Positions 28,105 to 37,097 of a stretch of DNA of 64,000 nt are shown here, piece by piece. The DNA comes from Crossiella sp. SN42 (GTDB lineage Bacteria > Actinomycetota > Actinomycetes > Mycobacteriales > Pseudonocardiaceae), in NCBI RefSeq assembly GCF_023897065.1, contig NZ_JAMHIV010000017.1, positions 149,985 through 213,984 of the forward strand. Direction: 5' to 3'. Position 1 is the stretch's first letter. Each line of letters opens with the position of its first letter. The translations under genes were made by a program, and so were the position numbers. Under the pieces are notes generated by a model. It searched no databases, had not been told where the DNA came from, and worked only from the letters and a program-made list of their open reading frames with translations.

Positions 28105-28119
28105 TTCGGATGATCCGAA
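28105..28119. promoter_or_regulatory. 15-bp perfect palindrome between acylase and response regulator
   Basis: TTCGGAT-G-ATCCGAA is a perfect inverted repeat about 75 bases upstream of the acylase start. It is an unassigned operator candidate. Confidence 0.45.
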
Positions 28120-28129
28120 ACCGCCTGCG

Positions 28130-28139
28130 AGAGCGCTCT
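28130..28139. promoter_or_regulatory. LacI-type operator-like palindrome
   Basis: AGAGCGCTCT matches the core GAGCGCTC of operators bound by LacI-family sugar regulators in actinomycetes. The same 10-mer occurs at 60775 in front of a decayed glycosidase gene. Confidence 0.4.
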
Positions 28140-28299
28140 ACTCACCGGTTCGGTGACTCTGCGTAGACAGCCGGTTCCCTAACTGGATGCTGCGCAAACG
28201 TCCCGAACGTGATGGGATAACCACAAAGTGACATGGATAGGCAATACTGCACGCCCACGCTTACTCGTGACCACGTCACGCCCAATCGGGGAGGCGTCC

Positions 28300-28947
28300 G
28301 TGATCAAGGTGCTTCTGGTCGATGACGAAGACCTGGTGCGCTCCGGACTTCGCATGATTCTGTCCCGGGCCGGCGACATTGAAGTCGTCGGTGAATGTGA
28401 CGACGGCTCGCTCGTCGTCGACCGGGTTCGCCAACTGCGGCCGCACGTCGTGCTGCTCGACATCCGCATGCGCACGACCGACGGCCTGTCCGCGCTGCGC
28501 AGGTTACGTTCGCTGCCTGAGCCGCCCAAGGTGGCCATGCTGACCACGTTCGACATGGACGAGTACGTCAGCGAGGCGCTCCGGCTGGGCGCCAGCGGGT
28601 TCTTGCTCAAGGACACCGAGCCGACCCAGCTGGTCAAGGCGGTGCGCGATGTCGCCCGTGGCGGCGCGGTGCTGGACCCGGGCGTCGCCGCCAGGGTGCT
28701 GGCCGCGGTCGCGCACGGCGAGCGGGCCGCCGAACCGGCCCGCAGCCTGCTCGGCAACCTGTCCGAACGCGAGCGCGAGGTGCTCGCGCTGATCGGCCAG
28801 GGCATGTCGAACGCGGAGATCGGCAGCGCGCTGCACCTGTCCGAGGCCACCGTGAAGGGCTACGTGTCCTCGGTGCTCGGCAAGATCGGCGCGGTGAACC
28901 GGGTGCAGGCGGCGCTGGTCGCCTACCGCGGTGGCCTGATCGCCTGA
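28300..28947 (+). CDS. NarL/FixJ-family response regulator (orphan)
   Basis: 215 residues, GTG 28300 after GGGGAGG. The receiver domain has the acidic pair DDE and phospho-acceptor D54 (VLLDIRM). The LuxR-type helix-turn-helix is at about 148-210 (LSEREREVLALIGQGMSNAE). No histidine kinase is adjacent, so its partner is elsewhere. It is divergent from the acylase gene across a palindrome-rich spacer, which makes that gene a plausible target. Confidence 0.92.
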   Translation: MIKVLLVDDEDLVRSGLRMILSRAGDIEVVGECDDGSLVVDRVRQLRPHVVLLDIRMRTTDGLSALRRLRSLPEPPKVAMLTTFDMDEYVSEALRLGASGFLLKDTEPTQLVKAVRDVARGGAVLDPGVAARVLAAVAHGERAAEPARSLLGNLSEREREVLALIGQGMSNAEIGSALHLSEATVKGYVSSVLGKIGAVNRVQAALVAYRGGLIA

Positions 28948-28975
28948 GGTGGCAGGGTGGCGGGCCCCGCCACCC

Positions 28976-30505
28976 TCACTTCGACGGCAGCAGCGGCGGG
29001 TGGACCTCCACCCGGTTCCGCCCATGCCGCTTGGCCCGGTACAGGGCCTCGTCCGCGGCGTCGAACAACTCGTCCAGGTTGGCCGGTCCGGCCGCCACGC
29101 CGATGCTCACGGTCGGTCGCTTGGTGCTGCCCAGCACCATCGACCAGTCGTGGCCGTCCACCGCGGAGCGGATCCGCTCGGCCACCGCGGGACCGGCGTC
29201 CTGCCACTCGTCGGTGGCGTCCACCAGCAGCACCACGAACTCATCGCCCGCCCAGCGGGCGACCACGTCGTCGGCCCGGCACTCCGCGCGCAGCAGCTGG
29301 GCGATCTCGCGCAGCGCGACATCGCCCGCGGCGTGCCCGGCGTCGTCGTTGAGGCCCTTGAACCAGTCCACGTCCACCAGCACCAGCCAGGGCACCCTGC
29401 CCTTGGCCGCGGTGCTCTCCAGCAGCAGCGGCGCGGCCCGCTCCAGGCCGAGCCGGTTGGACAGGCCGGTCAGCGGGTCGCGGGCGGCGGCCTCCTGCGC
29501 GGCCATGGCCAGCCGCTGGGCCTCCACCGCCAGCCGACGCTGCTGCAACGCCTGGCCGAGGCCCTCCTGCAGGGTCTCCACCGCCTTGCGGCCGGAGGCC
29601 ACGCTGCGGCGCAGCGCCTCGGACTCGCCCACGTAGTCGCCCAGCTCGGCGCAGATGTTGGCCAGGTCCAGGGAGAACCGCAGCAGCAGCGTGGTGTCGT
29701 TGATCTTCTCCGCCTCGGCCACCGCGCGGCTGGCCATGGTGCGGGCGTCGGTGAGCCGGTTCTGCGCTCGGCGCACGGTGGCCAGCACCCAGTTGCACAT
29801 GGCCAGGCCCCAGCGGTCCTCGTGCGCGGTGGCCAGCCGCTCGGCCGCGCGGGCGGTGCGCTCGGCGGCGGCGATCTCGTTGATCCCGGCCAGCGCGCGG
29901 GCGTAGGAGCTCAGCAGCGCCCGGTGCACGTACCCGGAGCCGACCAGCTGCAAGCCCTCCCGGAGCAGCTCGCTGGCCTCGGCGAAGATCCGGCCGGAGG
30001 CCTCCGGCGGGGCGTCCACCGCGCGGAAGTTCAGCGCCGCGCCCAGCCGTTGCAGGCAGTGCGCCAGGGTGTGCGGCTCGTCGGCCTCCCTGGCCACCTG
30101 GACCGACAGCCGCATCATGTCCAGGCCGGCCCTGCGGTGGCCGATGCCCTCCAGCAGGTAGGCCAGCATGCCGATGGTCTGCGCGGCGGCCGGGCCCTTG
30201 GGCGTCTCGGCGTCCAGCTCGGTCCAGCCGTCCGCGGCCAGCTCCAGCGCCAGCGGCAACCGGCCCAGCCGCCAGGCCACCACGGCCCGGTAGACCAGCA
30301 CGGTCGCCCGGCGCCAGCGGTCGCCGTCCTCAGCGGGCGGGGTGCGCACCACCACGTCGTCGAAGAGGGTGTTGGCTTCCACGACCCGGCCTGAGTCCAG
30401 CAGTATCCGCACCTCGCGGTCCTGCCGCGGGATGTCGCTTTCCTGCCGCGGGAGATCGACCCCCGTCACCGGATCGTCCTGCCTCACCGTGCCCTCGGCC
30501 TCCAC
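28976..30505 (-). CDS. Diguanylate cyclase with helical (TPR-like) sensor region
   Basis: 509 residues from a GTG start. Residues about 30-330 are helical repeats like tetratricopeptide-type sensory regions. The C-terminal GGDEF domain starts near DPLTGLSNR and carries WAGDEF as the active-site signature, with an allosteric RxxD I-site (RADD) five residues before it. It has no membrane segments. It makes cyclic di-GMP, which in actinomycetes controls development. It converges on the response-regulator gene. Confidence 0.9.
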   Translation of the reverse strand: MEAEGTVRQDDPVTGVDLPRQESDIPRQDREVRILLDSGRVVEANTLFDDVVVRTPPAEDGDRWRRATVLVYRAVVAWRLGRLPLALELAADGWTELDAETPKGPAAAQTIGMLAYLLEGIGHRRAGLDMMRLSVQVAREADEPHTLAHCLQRLGAALNFRAVDAPPEASGRIFAEASELLREGLQLVGSGYVHRALLSSYARALAGINEIAAAERTARAAERLATAHEDRWGLAMCNWVLATVRRAQNRLTDARTMASRAVAEAEKINDTTLLLRFSLDLANICAELGDYVGESEALRRSVASGRKAVETLQEGLGQALQQRRLAVEAQRLAMAAQEAAARDPLTGLSNRLGLERAAPLLLESTAAKGRVPWLVLVDVDWFKGLNDDAGHAAGDVALREIAQLLRAECRADDVVARWAGDEFVVLLVDATDEWQDAGPAVAERIRSAVDGHDWSMVLGSTKRPTVSIGVAAGPANLDELFDAADEALYRAKRHGRNRVEVHPPLLPSK

Positions 30506-30535
30506 CAGCTGGCCCGACTTCTCGACAGGCTACCG

Positions 30536-31168
30536 TCATCGTCGCTGCCCGTACCGCTCATGGTGCACAACGTCATCAAGCGGAAGCCTCTTGCGCCAGC
30601 CGTGCCGCTCCAGGTCCGGCGTCTCGGCGAGTCCCTGCACCGGCCCCAGGCAGAGCCAGGCCACCGGCCGCACCCGGCTGGGAATGCTGAGCAGCCTGCG
30701 CAGGAAGTCCTCCCGGTAGAAGCTGACCCAGCCCACGCCCCAGCCCTCGGCGGTGGCCGCCAGCCAGAGGTTCTGGATGGCCAGGCATACCGAGTACAAG
30801 CCGGCGTCGGCGATCGCGTGCCGCCCGAGCACCGCCGGTGAGCCGCGGTCGGGGTCGTAGGCGACCACCACGCCGAGGCTGGACTCCAGCACGCCCTCCA
30901 CCTTGATCCGGGCGAAGGTCTCCGCGCGCTCGCCCGAAAGGTCGGCCGCGAAGACCTGGCGTTCGGCCTGCACGTGCTCCTGGAAGGACCGGCGCAGCGC
31001 CCGATCGCGCACCACCACGAAGTCCCATGGCTGGCTCAGGCCGACGCTGGGCGCGGCGTGCGCGGCGGCGAGGATCCGGCGCAGGGTCGGTTCGTCGACC
31101 CGCTCGCCGGTGAACTCCGCGCGCACATCGCGGCGCCGGTGCAGGACCTCGTAAAAGGGGGCGTCCAT
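30536..31168 (-). CDS. bluB: 5,6-dimethylbenzimidazole synthase BluB
   Basis: 210 residues of nitroreductase fold. The N-terminus FYEVLHRRRDVRAEFTG and AAPSVGLSQPWDFVVV are typical of BluB, which destroys FMN to give the lower ligand of vitamin B12, rather than of generic nitroreductases. No other cobalamin gene is near. It lies 30 bases upstream of the diguanylate cyclase gene in the same direction and may be transcribed with it. Confidence 0.88.
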   Translation of the reverse strand: MDAPFYEVLHRRRDVRAEFTGERVDEPTLRRILAAAHAAPSVGLSQPWDFVVVRDRALRRSFQEHVQAERQVFAADLSGERAETFARIKVEGVLESSLGVVVAYDPDRGSPAVLGRHAIADAGLYSVCLAIQNLWLAATAEGWGVGWVSFYREDFLRRLLSIPSRVRPVAWLCLGPVQGLAETPDLERHGWRKRLPLDDVVHHERYGQRR

Positions 31169-31465
31169 CCGGCCGATCCTGCCTGACCGCCCCCGGGCGG
31201 ACCCGGGCGGTCTCGGTGTTAATGGTGCGTCAATGAGCGGCTACTCAGCGTCAAGGTCGTGTTGGCGGCGGTCGTGGCCGGGCCGGGGACGCGGTGAGCT
31301 GGGGCGTGCTGTTCGTTCCGGCTTCTCCGCGCGCCGCGCGGCTGCCCCGGCTGGCCTGTGCTCAGGGCTCGGGGCTGGGGTTCGGCGCGGGTGTGGTGCT
31401 CACCGGGATCGTGGTGCCGGCCGCGGCGGGGGCGGTGCTGCGGGTGGCGCGCACCGCCCCTGGCC
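31169..31465. other. Spacer between bluB and rpsR2
   Basis: About 300 bases with no supportable gene. A short plus-strand frame (31294-31527) gives an Ala/Gly/Val-rich string without domain or good ribosome-binding site and is left out. No terminator hairpin is obvious. Confidence 0.5.
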
Positions 31466-31714
31466 TCAGCGCGCTGGCTTCGCCGGTCCCGGGTAGGGCA
31501 GCAGGGCCATCTCCCGCGCGTTCTTGATCGCGGTGGCCACCTCGCGCTGCTGGCTCGGGGTCAGGCCGGTCACCCGGCGGGAACGGATCTTGCCGCGGTC
31601 GGAGAGGAACTTGCGCAGCAGCGCGACGTCCTTCCAGTCCACGTGGAACACACCCTCGCGCAGCAGCAGGTTCGGCTTGCGCTTCAGGCCGGGGCGGCGC
31701 TCGAATCGGGCCAT
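31466..31714 (-). CDS. rpsR2: Ribosomal protein S18, zinc-independent paralogue
   Basis: 82 residues matching bS18 ([48 protein letters not shown]). It lacks the Cys residues of zinc-binding S18. It is the last gene of a minus-strand operon rpmB-rpmG-rpsN-rpsR of such C-minus paralogues, which replace zinc-containing versions under zinc limitation. Confidence 0.95.
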   Translation of the reverse strand: MARFERRPGLKRKPNLLLREGVFHVDWKDVALLRKFLSDRGKIRSRRVTGLTPSQQREVATAIKNAREMALLPYPGPAKPAR

Positions 31715-31726
31715 CGCTCTAGCTCC

Positions 31727-32032
31727 TCACCAGCTGGACTTGCGGACGCCGGGCAGTTCGCCGCGGTGCGCCATCTCGCGCAGCCGCAGCCGGGAGATGC
31801 CGAAGGCGCGGAAGAAGCCGCGCGGGCGGCCGTCGGCCACGTCCCGGTTGCGCAGCCGGGTCGGGCTGGCGTTGCGCGGCAGCCGCTGCAACGCTGAGAG
31901 CGCGGCGGCCTGCTGCTCGGGCGTGGACTTGGGCGAGCGGATGGTCTCCTTGAGCTCGGCCCGCTGCTCGGCGTACCTGGCGACGATCTCGCGCCGCTGC
32001 AGGTCGCGGGCGATCTTGGACTTCTTGGCCAT
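31727..32032 (-). CDS. rpsN2: Ribosomal protein S14, zinc-independent paralogue
   Basis: 101 residues, the longer uS14 form ([20 protein letters not shown] ... [19 protein letters not shown]) without the CxxC-CxxC zinc ribbon of the short form. Its start overlaps the rpmG stop by one base (TGATG type), indicating translational coupling in the operon. Confidence 0.96.
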   Translation of the reverse strand: MAKKSKIARDLQRREIVARYAEQRAELKETIRSPKSTPEQQAAALSALQRLPRNASPTRLRNRDVADGRPRGFFRAFGISRLRLREMAHRGELPGVRKSSW

Positions 32033-32196
32033 CAGCGCTCTTCCTTGAACTCGACGTGCCTGCGGATGACCGGGTCGAACTTGCGGATCACCAGGCGGTC
32101 CGGGTTGTTGCGGCGGTTCTTGCGGGTCACGTAGGTGTAGCCGGTGCCTGCGGTGGACCGGAGCTTGATGATCGGGCGGAGCTCGTTGCGGGCCAT
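32032..32196 (-). CDS. rpmG2: Ribosomal protein L33, zinc-independent paralogue
   Basis: 54 residues ([40 protein letters not shown]). The four Cys of zinc-binding L33 are absent. It overlaps the neighbouring L28 stop by one base. ATG 32196 is chosen because it gives the conserved L33 N-terminus. Confidence 0.95.
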   Translation of the reverse strand: MARNELRPIIKLRSTAGTGYTYVTRKNRRNNPDRLVIRKFDPVIRRHVEFKEER

Positions 32197-32432
32197 CAGA
32201 CCTTCTCCCCTCGGCGGCGGATCTCGGCCACCACGGACTCGATGCCGCGCTTGTCGATCGTCTTGATCCCCTTCGCGGAGACCCGGAGGCTGACCCACCG
32301 GCCCTCGCTGGCCAGCCAGTAGCGGCGGCGCTGGATGTTGGGCAGCCACCGGCGCGAGCTGCGCGCGTGCGAGTGCGAGACCTGTTTGCCGAAGCCCGGC
32401 TCTCGGCCGGTCACCTGGCAGCGGGCGGACAT
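32196..32432 (-). CDS. rpmB2: Ribosomal protein L28, zinc-independent paralogue
   Basis: 78 residues ([34 protein letters not shown]). Only one Cys of the usual zinc-ligand set remains. It is the first gene of the minus-strand operon; the start at 32432 gives the standard L28 N-terminus. Zur-type boxes lie in the divergent spacer upstream. Confidence 0.95.
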   Translation of the reverse strand: MSARCQVTGREPGFGKQVSHSHARSSRRWLPNIQRRRYWLASEGRWVSLRVSAKGIKTIDKRGIESVVAEIRRRGEKV

Positions 32433-32473
32433 GCGCGACTCCTTCACGATGCTGGGGACGACGCAGTTGCTAA

Positions 32474-32488
32474 CGACATCCATTTTCG
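32474..32488. promoter_or_regulatory. Zur-box-like element, rpmB side
   Basis: On the minus strand CGAAAATGGATGTCG resembles the actinobacterial Zur palindrome TGAAAATNATTTTCA with imperfect right arm. It lies 42 bases upstream of the L28 start. Confidence 0.55.
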
Positions 32489-32526
32489 TTTAACCGGATG
32501 CGAGAGTAGCCTGACGGGGACGACGA

Positions 32527-32541
32527 TGGAAATCATTCCCA
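32527..32541. promoter_or_regulatory. Zur-box-like element, COG0523 side
   Basis: TGGAAATCATTCCCA is a near-palindrome fitting the Zur consensus TGAAAATCATTTTCA. It sits between a TAGCCT -10-like hexamer and the GGAGG ribosome-binding site of the COG0523 gene, where a repressor would block transcription. Confidence 0.7.
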
Positions 32542-32554
32542 ACTGGAGGCTGTT

Positions 32555-33784
32555 GTGACGCCACCCCGCACCTCGTTGGTGCTGGTCGCGGGCCTGGCGG
32601 CGGAGCACGCCACGGCCGTGGCCGACCGATTCGCGGCCGAGCCGGGCACCGTGGTGCTGCACCACGACCTGCGTGAGGTGAGCCACGGCGTGGTGGTCCG
32701 GCGGCTGCGGCACGGCGCCCTGGACGCCACCGAGACCCTGGAGCTGGCCCACGGCTGCGTGTCCTGCACGCTGCGCGAGGACCTGCTGCCGCTGGTGCTC
32801 CGCCTGACCCAGGCCCCGGACGTGCGCCGGATCGTGCTGCACTGCGACCGCGCGCTGGAGCCGGAGGCGGTCTGCTGGGCGCTCCAGCACGTGGTCATCG
32901 ACGGCCGCACCGTGGACGAGGTGGTCTACCTCGACGCCGTGCTGACCGTGGTGGACGCCGAGACCTGGTTCGCCGACGCCACCGGCGACCTGGAGCTGAG
33001 CGAGCGCGGCCTCGGCGCCAGCGCCGACGACGAGCGCACCATCGCCCAGGTCGCGGTCAGCCAGGTCGAGTTCGCCGACCTGCTGGTGCTCGCGGGCAGC
33101 GCCCCGGACGCCTGGACCGCGGCCCGCACCGACGCGGTGCTGGACCGGCTGGCCCCGCTGGCGCCGCGGATCCTGCTGGGCGGCCTGGACCCGGTCCGCT
33201 GCCTGAACCTGGTGCCCGCCAACGCCCGGCGCGGCGAGATCGACGACGCGCACGCCCCGCTGCTGCGCGGCCAGCCGCCGCTGTCGGCCGAGTCGGGTGT
33301 GCAGGTCACCGTGTTCAGCCAGCGCAGGCCGTTCCACCCGGAGCGGCTGCACGAGGCGCTGGACTTCCTGCTCGACGGCGTGGTCAGGGCCCGCGGCCGG
33401 GTCTGGGTGGCCAGCCAGCCCGATGTCGCGCTGTGGCTGGAGACCGCGGGCGGCGGCCTGCGGATCGGCCACGCCGGCCCGTGGCTGGCCGCGATCGAGG
33501 ACTGGTCCGGCATCGACCCGGACCGCCGCGCCATGGCCGACCTGAGCTGGGACCCCTACTACGGCGACCGCAGCCAGGACCTGTTCGTGCTCTCGCACAC
33601 CGCGGTCCCCGGCGAGATCGTCGAGGCCCTGGAGTCCGCGCTGCTCACCGACGAGGAGCTGGCCGAGGGCCAGGAGGCCTGGCTGGCCTACGAGGACCCG
33701 TTCGGCTCCTGGCACGAGGACCCGTGCGACGACGACCGCGCGCCCACCGATGTGATCATCAGCAACCAGAAGGACGAAGCGTGA
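32555..33784 (+). CDS. COG0523-family protein, Mrf-like (zinc-starvation ribosome factor)
   Basis: 409 residues, GTG start after GGAGG. It shows the CobW/COG0523 layout: N-terminal nucleotide-binding region with a degenerate P-loop ([18 protein letters not shown], no Lys in the GK position), the metal motif [10 protein letters not shown], and the C-terminal CobW domain ([16 protein letters not shown]). In mycobacteria the equivalent gene beside zinc-free ribosomal proteins encodes Mrf, which recruits a hibernation factor to such ribosomes. The Zur-type box and the coupled L31/L32 genes support that role here rather than cobalamin synthesis. Confidence 0.87.
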   Translation: MTPPRTSLVLVAGLAAEHATAVADRFAAEPGTVVLHHDLREVSHGVVVRRLRHGALDATETLELAHGCVSCTLREDLLPLVLRLTQAPDVRRIVLHCDRALEPEAVCWALQHVVIDGRTVDEVVYLDAVLTVVDAETWFADATGDLELSERGLGASADDERTIAQVAVSQVEFADLLVLAGSAPDAWTAARTDAVLDRLAPLAPRILLGGLDPVRCLNLVPANARRGEIDDAHAPLLRGQPPLSAESGVQVTVFSQRRPFHPERLHEALDFLLDGVVRARGRVWVASQPDVALWLETAGGGLRIGHAGPWLAAIEDWSGIDPDRRAMADLSWDPYYGDRSQDLFVLSHTAVPGEIVEALESALLTDEELAEGQEAWLAYEDPFGSWHEDPCDDDRAPTDVIISNQKDEA

Positions 33785-34047
33785 AAAAGGGCATCCACCC
33801 CGACTACCACCCGGTGGTCTTCCAGGACTCCTCGACCGGGATGACCTTCCTGACCCGGTCCACGGCCACCTCGAACAAGACCATCGAGTGGAGCGACGGC
33901 AACACCTACCCGCTGCTGCTCGTCGACGTCACCTCCGACTCGCACCCGTTCTGGACCGGCGCCAGCCGGGTGATGGACACCCAGGGCCGGGTGGAGAAGT
34001 TCCGCCGTCGCTACGGCGACCGCGCGGACCGGAAGGCGGGCAACTGA
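33781..34047 (+). CDS. rpmE2: Ribosomal protein L31 type B, zinc-independent
   Basis: 88 residues ([48 protein letters not shown]). This is the longer type B L31 without zinc-binding Cys. GTG 33781 overlaps the COG0523 stop (GTGA). Confidence 0.96.
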   Translation: MKKGIHPDYHPVVFQDSSTGMTFLTRSTATSNKTIEWSDGNTYPLLLVDVTSDSHPFWTGASRVMDTQGRVEKFRRRYGDRADRKAGN

Positions 34048-34205
34048 TGGCAGTCCCGAAGCGGCGGATGTCCCGCAGCAACACCCGCAGCCGCCGGGCG
34101 CAGTGGAAGGCCGAGGCGCCGGACCTGGTGCCGGTGGTGGTGAAGGGCAAGAAGATCCTGGTGCCACGGCGGCTGGTCCGCTGGGCGCACCAGCAGAACG
34201 GCTGA
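34047..34205 (+). CDS. rpmF2: Ribosomal protein L32, zinc-independent paralogue
   Basis: 52 residues ([20 protein letters not shown]) without the Cys ligands of zinc-binding L32. ATG overlaps the L31 stop by one base (TGATG). It is the last gene of the plus-strand arm of the locus. Confidence 0.95.
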   Translation: MAVPKRRMSRSNTRSRRAQWKAEAPDLVPVVVKGKKILVPRRLVRWAHQQNG

Positions 34206-34211
34206 GCGGTC

Positions 34212-34239
34212 CGCCCGCCTCGCTCACGCGGGGCGGGCG
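34212..34239. terminator. Bidirectional hairpin terminator
   Basis: CGCCCGCC (34212-34219) and GGCGGGCG (34232-34239) form an 8-bp GC stem between the convergent rpmF2 and histidine-phosphatase genes. Confidence 0.6.
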
Positions 34240-34904
34240 ACCTCGCCGTTGCCGTCCACCTGGACCGCGCCGTCGGGGGAGTCCCGCCACTGCTCGAACG
34301 GCTTGTCCAGGGTCCACCGGCCGTCCGGGCCCTTGTGCATGGTGCGGTGCTCGCAGTGCCGGGGGTTGGACAGCGACTCGAACAGCTCGATGCTCCACAT
34401 GCACAGCCGCCGCACCAGCAGTCGCAGGGTCAGGCCGTGCGAGACGATCAGCACCGTGCGCGGGTGCGAGGGCTCGGTCTCCATCCGGCGTTCCAGGTCG
34501 GACATGAACCCGGCCACCCGGTCGTCCACGTCCGCGCCGGACTCGCCGTGCGCCAGCCGGAAGAAGAAGTGCCCGAAGGCGTGCCGCGCCTGTTTCTGAC
34601 GCTCCTGCTCGATCGGGTCCTGCAGGTTGCCCCAGTCCTGCTCGCGCAGCCGCGGCTCGTGCACCACCCGCTCGAACAGCTCGTCCAGGTCCAGGTTCCG
34701 CAGCGTCTGCTGGGTGCGCAGGTACGGGCTGACGTACACCGCGACCGGGCCGGGGCCCAGCGCGGCGCGCACCGCGGCCCGCGCGGCCCGCGCCTGCTCC
34801 TGACCGCGCTTGGTCAGCGGGAGGGCATGGTCGGGCACCCGGCAGTACGCCATCTCGTCGACGTTGCCGAGGCTCTCGCCGTGCCGCAACAGAATGATCC
34901 GCAC
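34224..34904 (-). CDS. Histidine phosphatase (phosphoglycerate mutase-like)
   Basis: 226 residues from GTG 34904, which places the catalytic motif IILLRHGESLGN right at the N-terminus; longer in-frame extensions upstream have no homology. The second His is in LIVSHGLTLRLL. The insertion with HFFFRLAHGESGADV is typical of the fungal/bacterial sugar-phosphatase-like branch. The substrate is unknown. It stands alone and converges on rpmF2. Confidence 0.9.
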   Translation of the reverse strand: MRIILLRHGESLGNVDEMAYCRVPDHALPLTKRGQEQARAARAAVRAALGPGPVAVYVSPYLRTQQTLRNLDLDELFERVVHEPRLREQDWGNLQDPIEQERQKQARHAFGHFFFRLAHGESGADVDDRVAGFMSDLERRMETEPSHPRTVLIVSHGLTLRLLVRRLCMWSIELFESLSNPRHCEHRTMHKGPDGRWTLDKPFEQWRDSPDGAVQVDGNGEVARPA

Positions 34905-35049
34905 AACACCATCGTGCCCGGTCCGCACTACTCCAACCGGTCGAATATCAGGAATCCTGGCCGCTGATCCGGCTAAGCACCCGATCGGCCCGCACCCCAA
35001 CGGATGCGCGCTGTTACAGTCCGATCGATATCTCGGACGGGAGTGTCAC

Positions 35050-35913
35050 ATGAGCTTCAGTGCGCCCGCTCGCGCGGCGGTGATCGGCGGCGGCACCATG
35101 GGCGCGGGCATCGCGCACGTGCTGCTGGCCGCGGGCACCAGGGTCACCGTGGTCGAGGCCGACGCCGACCGGTGCGCCGCCGCCCGCAACACCGTGACCA
35201 CCTCGCTGCTCAAGGCCCAGGAACGCGGCAAGCTGCCGGCCGGCGTGGACGCCGAGGCCTGCGCCCGGCTGATGGACAGCGTCGACGACCTCAGCCTGCT
35301 CTCCCCGGAGACCGAGCTGATCGTGGAGGCCGTGCCCGAGCGGGTGGACCTCAAGCGCCAGGTCTTCGCCGCCGCCGCGGCCGCCTGCCCGCGCGCCGTG
35401 CTGGCCTCCAACACCTCCTCGCTGTCCATCGCCGCGATCGCCGCCGGACCGGCCGCCGAGCGCACCCTGGGCATGCACTTCTTCAACCCGGTGCCCGCCC
35501 AGCCGCTCCTCGAGCTGGTCACCCACGAGGGGCTGGCCGAGTCCTGCCTGACGCAGGCCAAGGACTGGGCCGAGGCGCTGGGCAAGACGGTGATCGTGGT
35601 CAGGGACTCGCCCGGCTTCGCCACCTCCCGGCTCGGCGTCGCGGTCGGCCTGGAGGCCATCCGGATGCTGGAGGAGGGCGTGGCCGGCGCCGAGGACATC
35701 GACACCGGCATGACCCTGGGCTACCGCTGGCCGATGGGCCCGCTCAAGCTCACCGACCTGGTCGGCCTGGACGTCCGGCTGGCCATCGCCGAGCACCTGG
35801 CTGCCGAGCTCGGCCCCCGGTTCGAGCCGCCCCGGCTGCTGCGGGACAAGGTGGCCAGGGGCGAGCTGGGCCGCAAGACCGGCCAGGGCTTTTTCACTTG
35901 GCCGCCTGCCTAG
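35050..35913 (+). CDS. 3-hydroxybutyryl-CoA / 3-hydroxyacyl-CoA dehydrogenase
   Basis: 287 residues, ATG behind GGGAG. NAD-binding Rossmann motif AVIGGGTMGAGIAHVLLAAG, catalytic region ASNTSSLSIAAIA and MHFFNPVPAQPLLELV with its His, and the C-terminal dimerisation domain (RWPMGPLKLTDLVGLDV) are all visible. It oxidises or reduces short-chain 3-hydroxyacyl-CoA in beta-oxidation or butyrate/polyhydroxybutyrate metabolism. The Eis-like gene follows 10 bases later. Confidence 0.95.
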   Translation: MSFSAPARAAVIGGGTMGAGIAHVLLAAGTRVTVVEADADRCAAARNTVTTSLLKAQERGKLPAGVDAEACARLMDSVDDLSLLSPETELIVEAVPERVDLKRQVFAAAAAACPRAVLASNTSSLSIAAIAAGPAAERTLGMHFFNPVPAQPLLELVTHEGLAESCLTQAKDWAEALGKTVIVVRDSPGFATSRLGVAVGLEAIRMLEEGVAGAEDIDTGMTLGYRWPMGPLKLTDLVGLDVRLAIAEHLAAELGPRFEPPRLLRDKVARGELGRKTGQGFFTWPPA

Positions 35914-35923
35914 GCTCTGCCCT

Positions 35924-37075
35924 GTGGCAGATGTGACGGTTCGGGACTACCGGTCCAGCGACGCGGACGCGGCCTGGCGGCTGCGCGGGGTGCCCTTCGG
36001 CGGGCCCAAGGAGACACCCGAGCTGTGGCGCGGGGAGACCACCTGGCGCGGGTTCATCGCCGAGACCGGCGGTGAGCGCACCGGGTTCGCCATGGTCCGG
36101 CCCTACCGGCAGTTCTTCGGCGGGCGCGCGGTGCCGATGGGCGGCATCGCCAGCGTGGCGGTGGCCCCGCAGGCCCGCGGCCGGGGCGTGGGCCGCGCGC
36201 TGCTGGAGCGGATGCTGACCGAGATGCGCGCCGACGGGCAGCCGATCAGCGCGCTCTACCCGACCGTGCCCGCGCTCTACCGCGGCCGCGGCTGGGAACG
36301 CGGCGGTGTGCTGGAGTCCATCGACCTGCCCGTGCACGCCTTCCAGGGCCGCCGCTCGAAGATCGAGCTGCGCGAGGCCACCGAGGCGGACATCCCGGCC
36401 ATGCGGGACTGCTACCACCGGCTGGCGCAGACCGTGGACGGCATGCTGGACCGGCGCACCAAGTCCTACCGGAGCGCGGAGCTGCTGGAGTGCGACGCCT
36501 CGCTGGTCACCGACGGCGGCTACCTGCTGGTCCAGCCGGACCGCAAGAACCGGGTGCTGGAGGTGCGCGAGCTTCTCGCGGACACCCCGGAGGTGGCGCT
36601 CGGCCTGCTCGACTCGATCGGCTCCTGGACCGGCCTGCTGGACCGGGTGAAGCTGCACATCCTGGACGAGACCCTGCTCGGCGTCCTGGAGTGGTCCGGT
36701 TTGGACGGTCGCAAGCGGACCCAGCCCTGGCTGCTCCGGATCGTCGACCTGGCCGCCGCGGTGGCCGCCCGCGGCTGGCCCGGCGCGAGCCACCTCGCCG
36801 ACGCGGTGGCCGACCTGGAGATCGAGGACCGGCACGCGCCCTGGCAGGCCGGTCGGCACCGCTTGGTGGTCAAGGACGGCGAGGTCGTGCTGGAACCCGG
36901 CGGCACCGGCGCGGTCCGGATCACCGCTCGCGGCCTCGGCGCCTGGTACTCCGGCTCGAACACCACCGCCGGACTGCGCAGGGCCGGGCTGCTGACGGGC
37001 GATCCCGGACACACCCGGCTGCTGGACCTGCTGGTAGGCGCACCGGGCACGGTCCGGATGGCCGATTATTTCTGA
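35924..37075 (+). CDS. Eis-family GNAT acetyltransferase
   Basis: 383 residues from GTG. It shows the three-part Eis layout: N-terminal GNAT domain with acetyl-CoA motif SVAVAPQARGRGVGRALLER, a second GNAT-like domain, and a C-terminal SCP2-like domain ending in the free carboxylate of RMADYF, which serves as catalytic base in Eis. Eis proteins acetylate amines, including aminoglycosides at several positions, so it might lower aminoglycoside sensitivity. Confidence 0.9.
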   Translation: MADVTVRDYRSSDADAAWRLRGVPFGGPKETPELWRGETTWRGFIAETGGERTGFAMVRPYRQFFGGRAVPMGGIASVAVAPQARGRGVGRALLERMLTEMRADGQPISALYPTVPALYRGRGWERGGVLESIDLPVHAFQGRRSKIELREATEADIPAMRDCYHRLAQTVDGMLDRRTKSYRSAELLECDASLVTDGGYLLVQPDRKNRVLEVRELLADTPEVALGLLDSIGSWTGLLDRVKLHILDETLLGVLEWSGLDGRKRTQPWLLRIVDLAAAVAARGWPGASHLADAVADLEIEDRHAPWQAGRHRLVVKDGEVVLEPGGTGAVRITARGLGAWYSGSNTTAGLRRAGLLTGDPGHTRLLDLLVGAPGTVRMADYF

Positions 37076-37097
37076 CCGACCTGCCTAAAATCCGCGG

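Noticed and set aside
25251..28166. 971-codon open frame on the plus strand opposite the acylase gene
   Set aside because: Antisense shadow of a gene with signal peptide, Ntn-type Ser and F5/8 domain; the plus-strand product is low-complexity.
31294..31527. 77-codon plus-strand frame upstream of rpsR2
   Set aside because: Possible hydrophobic stretch but no ribosome-binding site, family or conserved context, and it overlaps the rpsR2 3' end.
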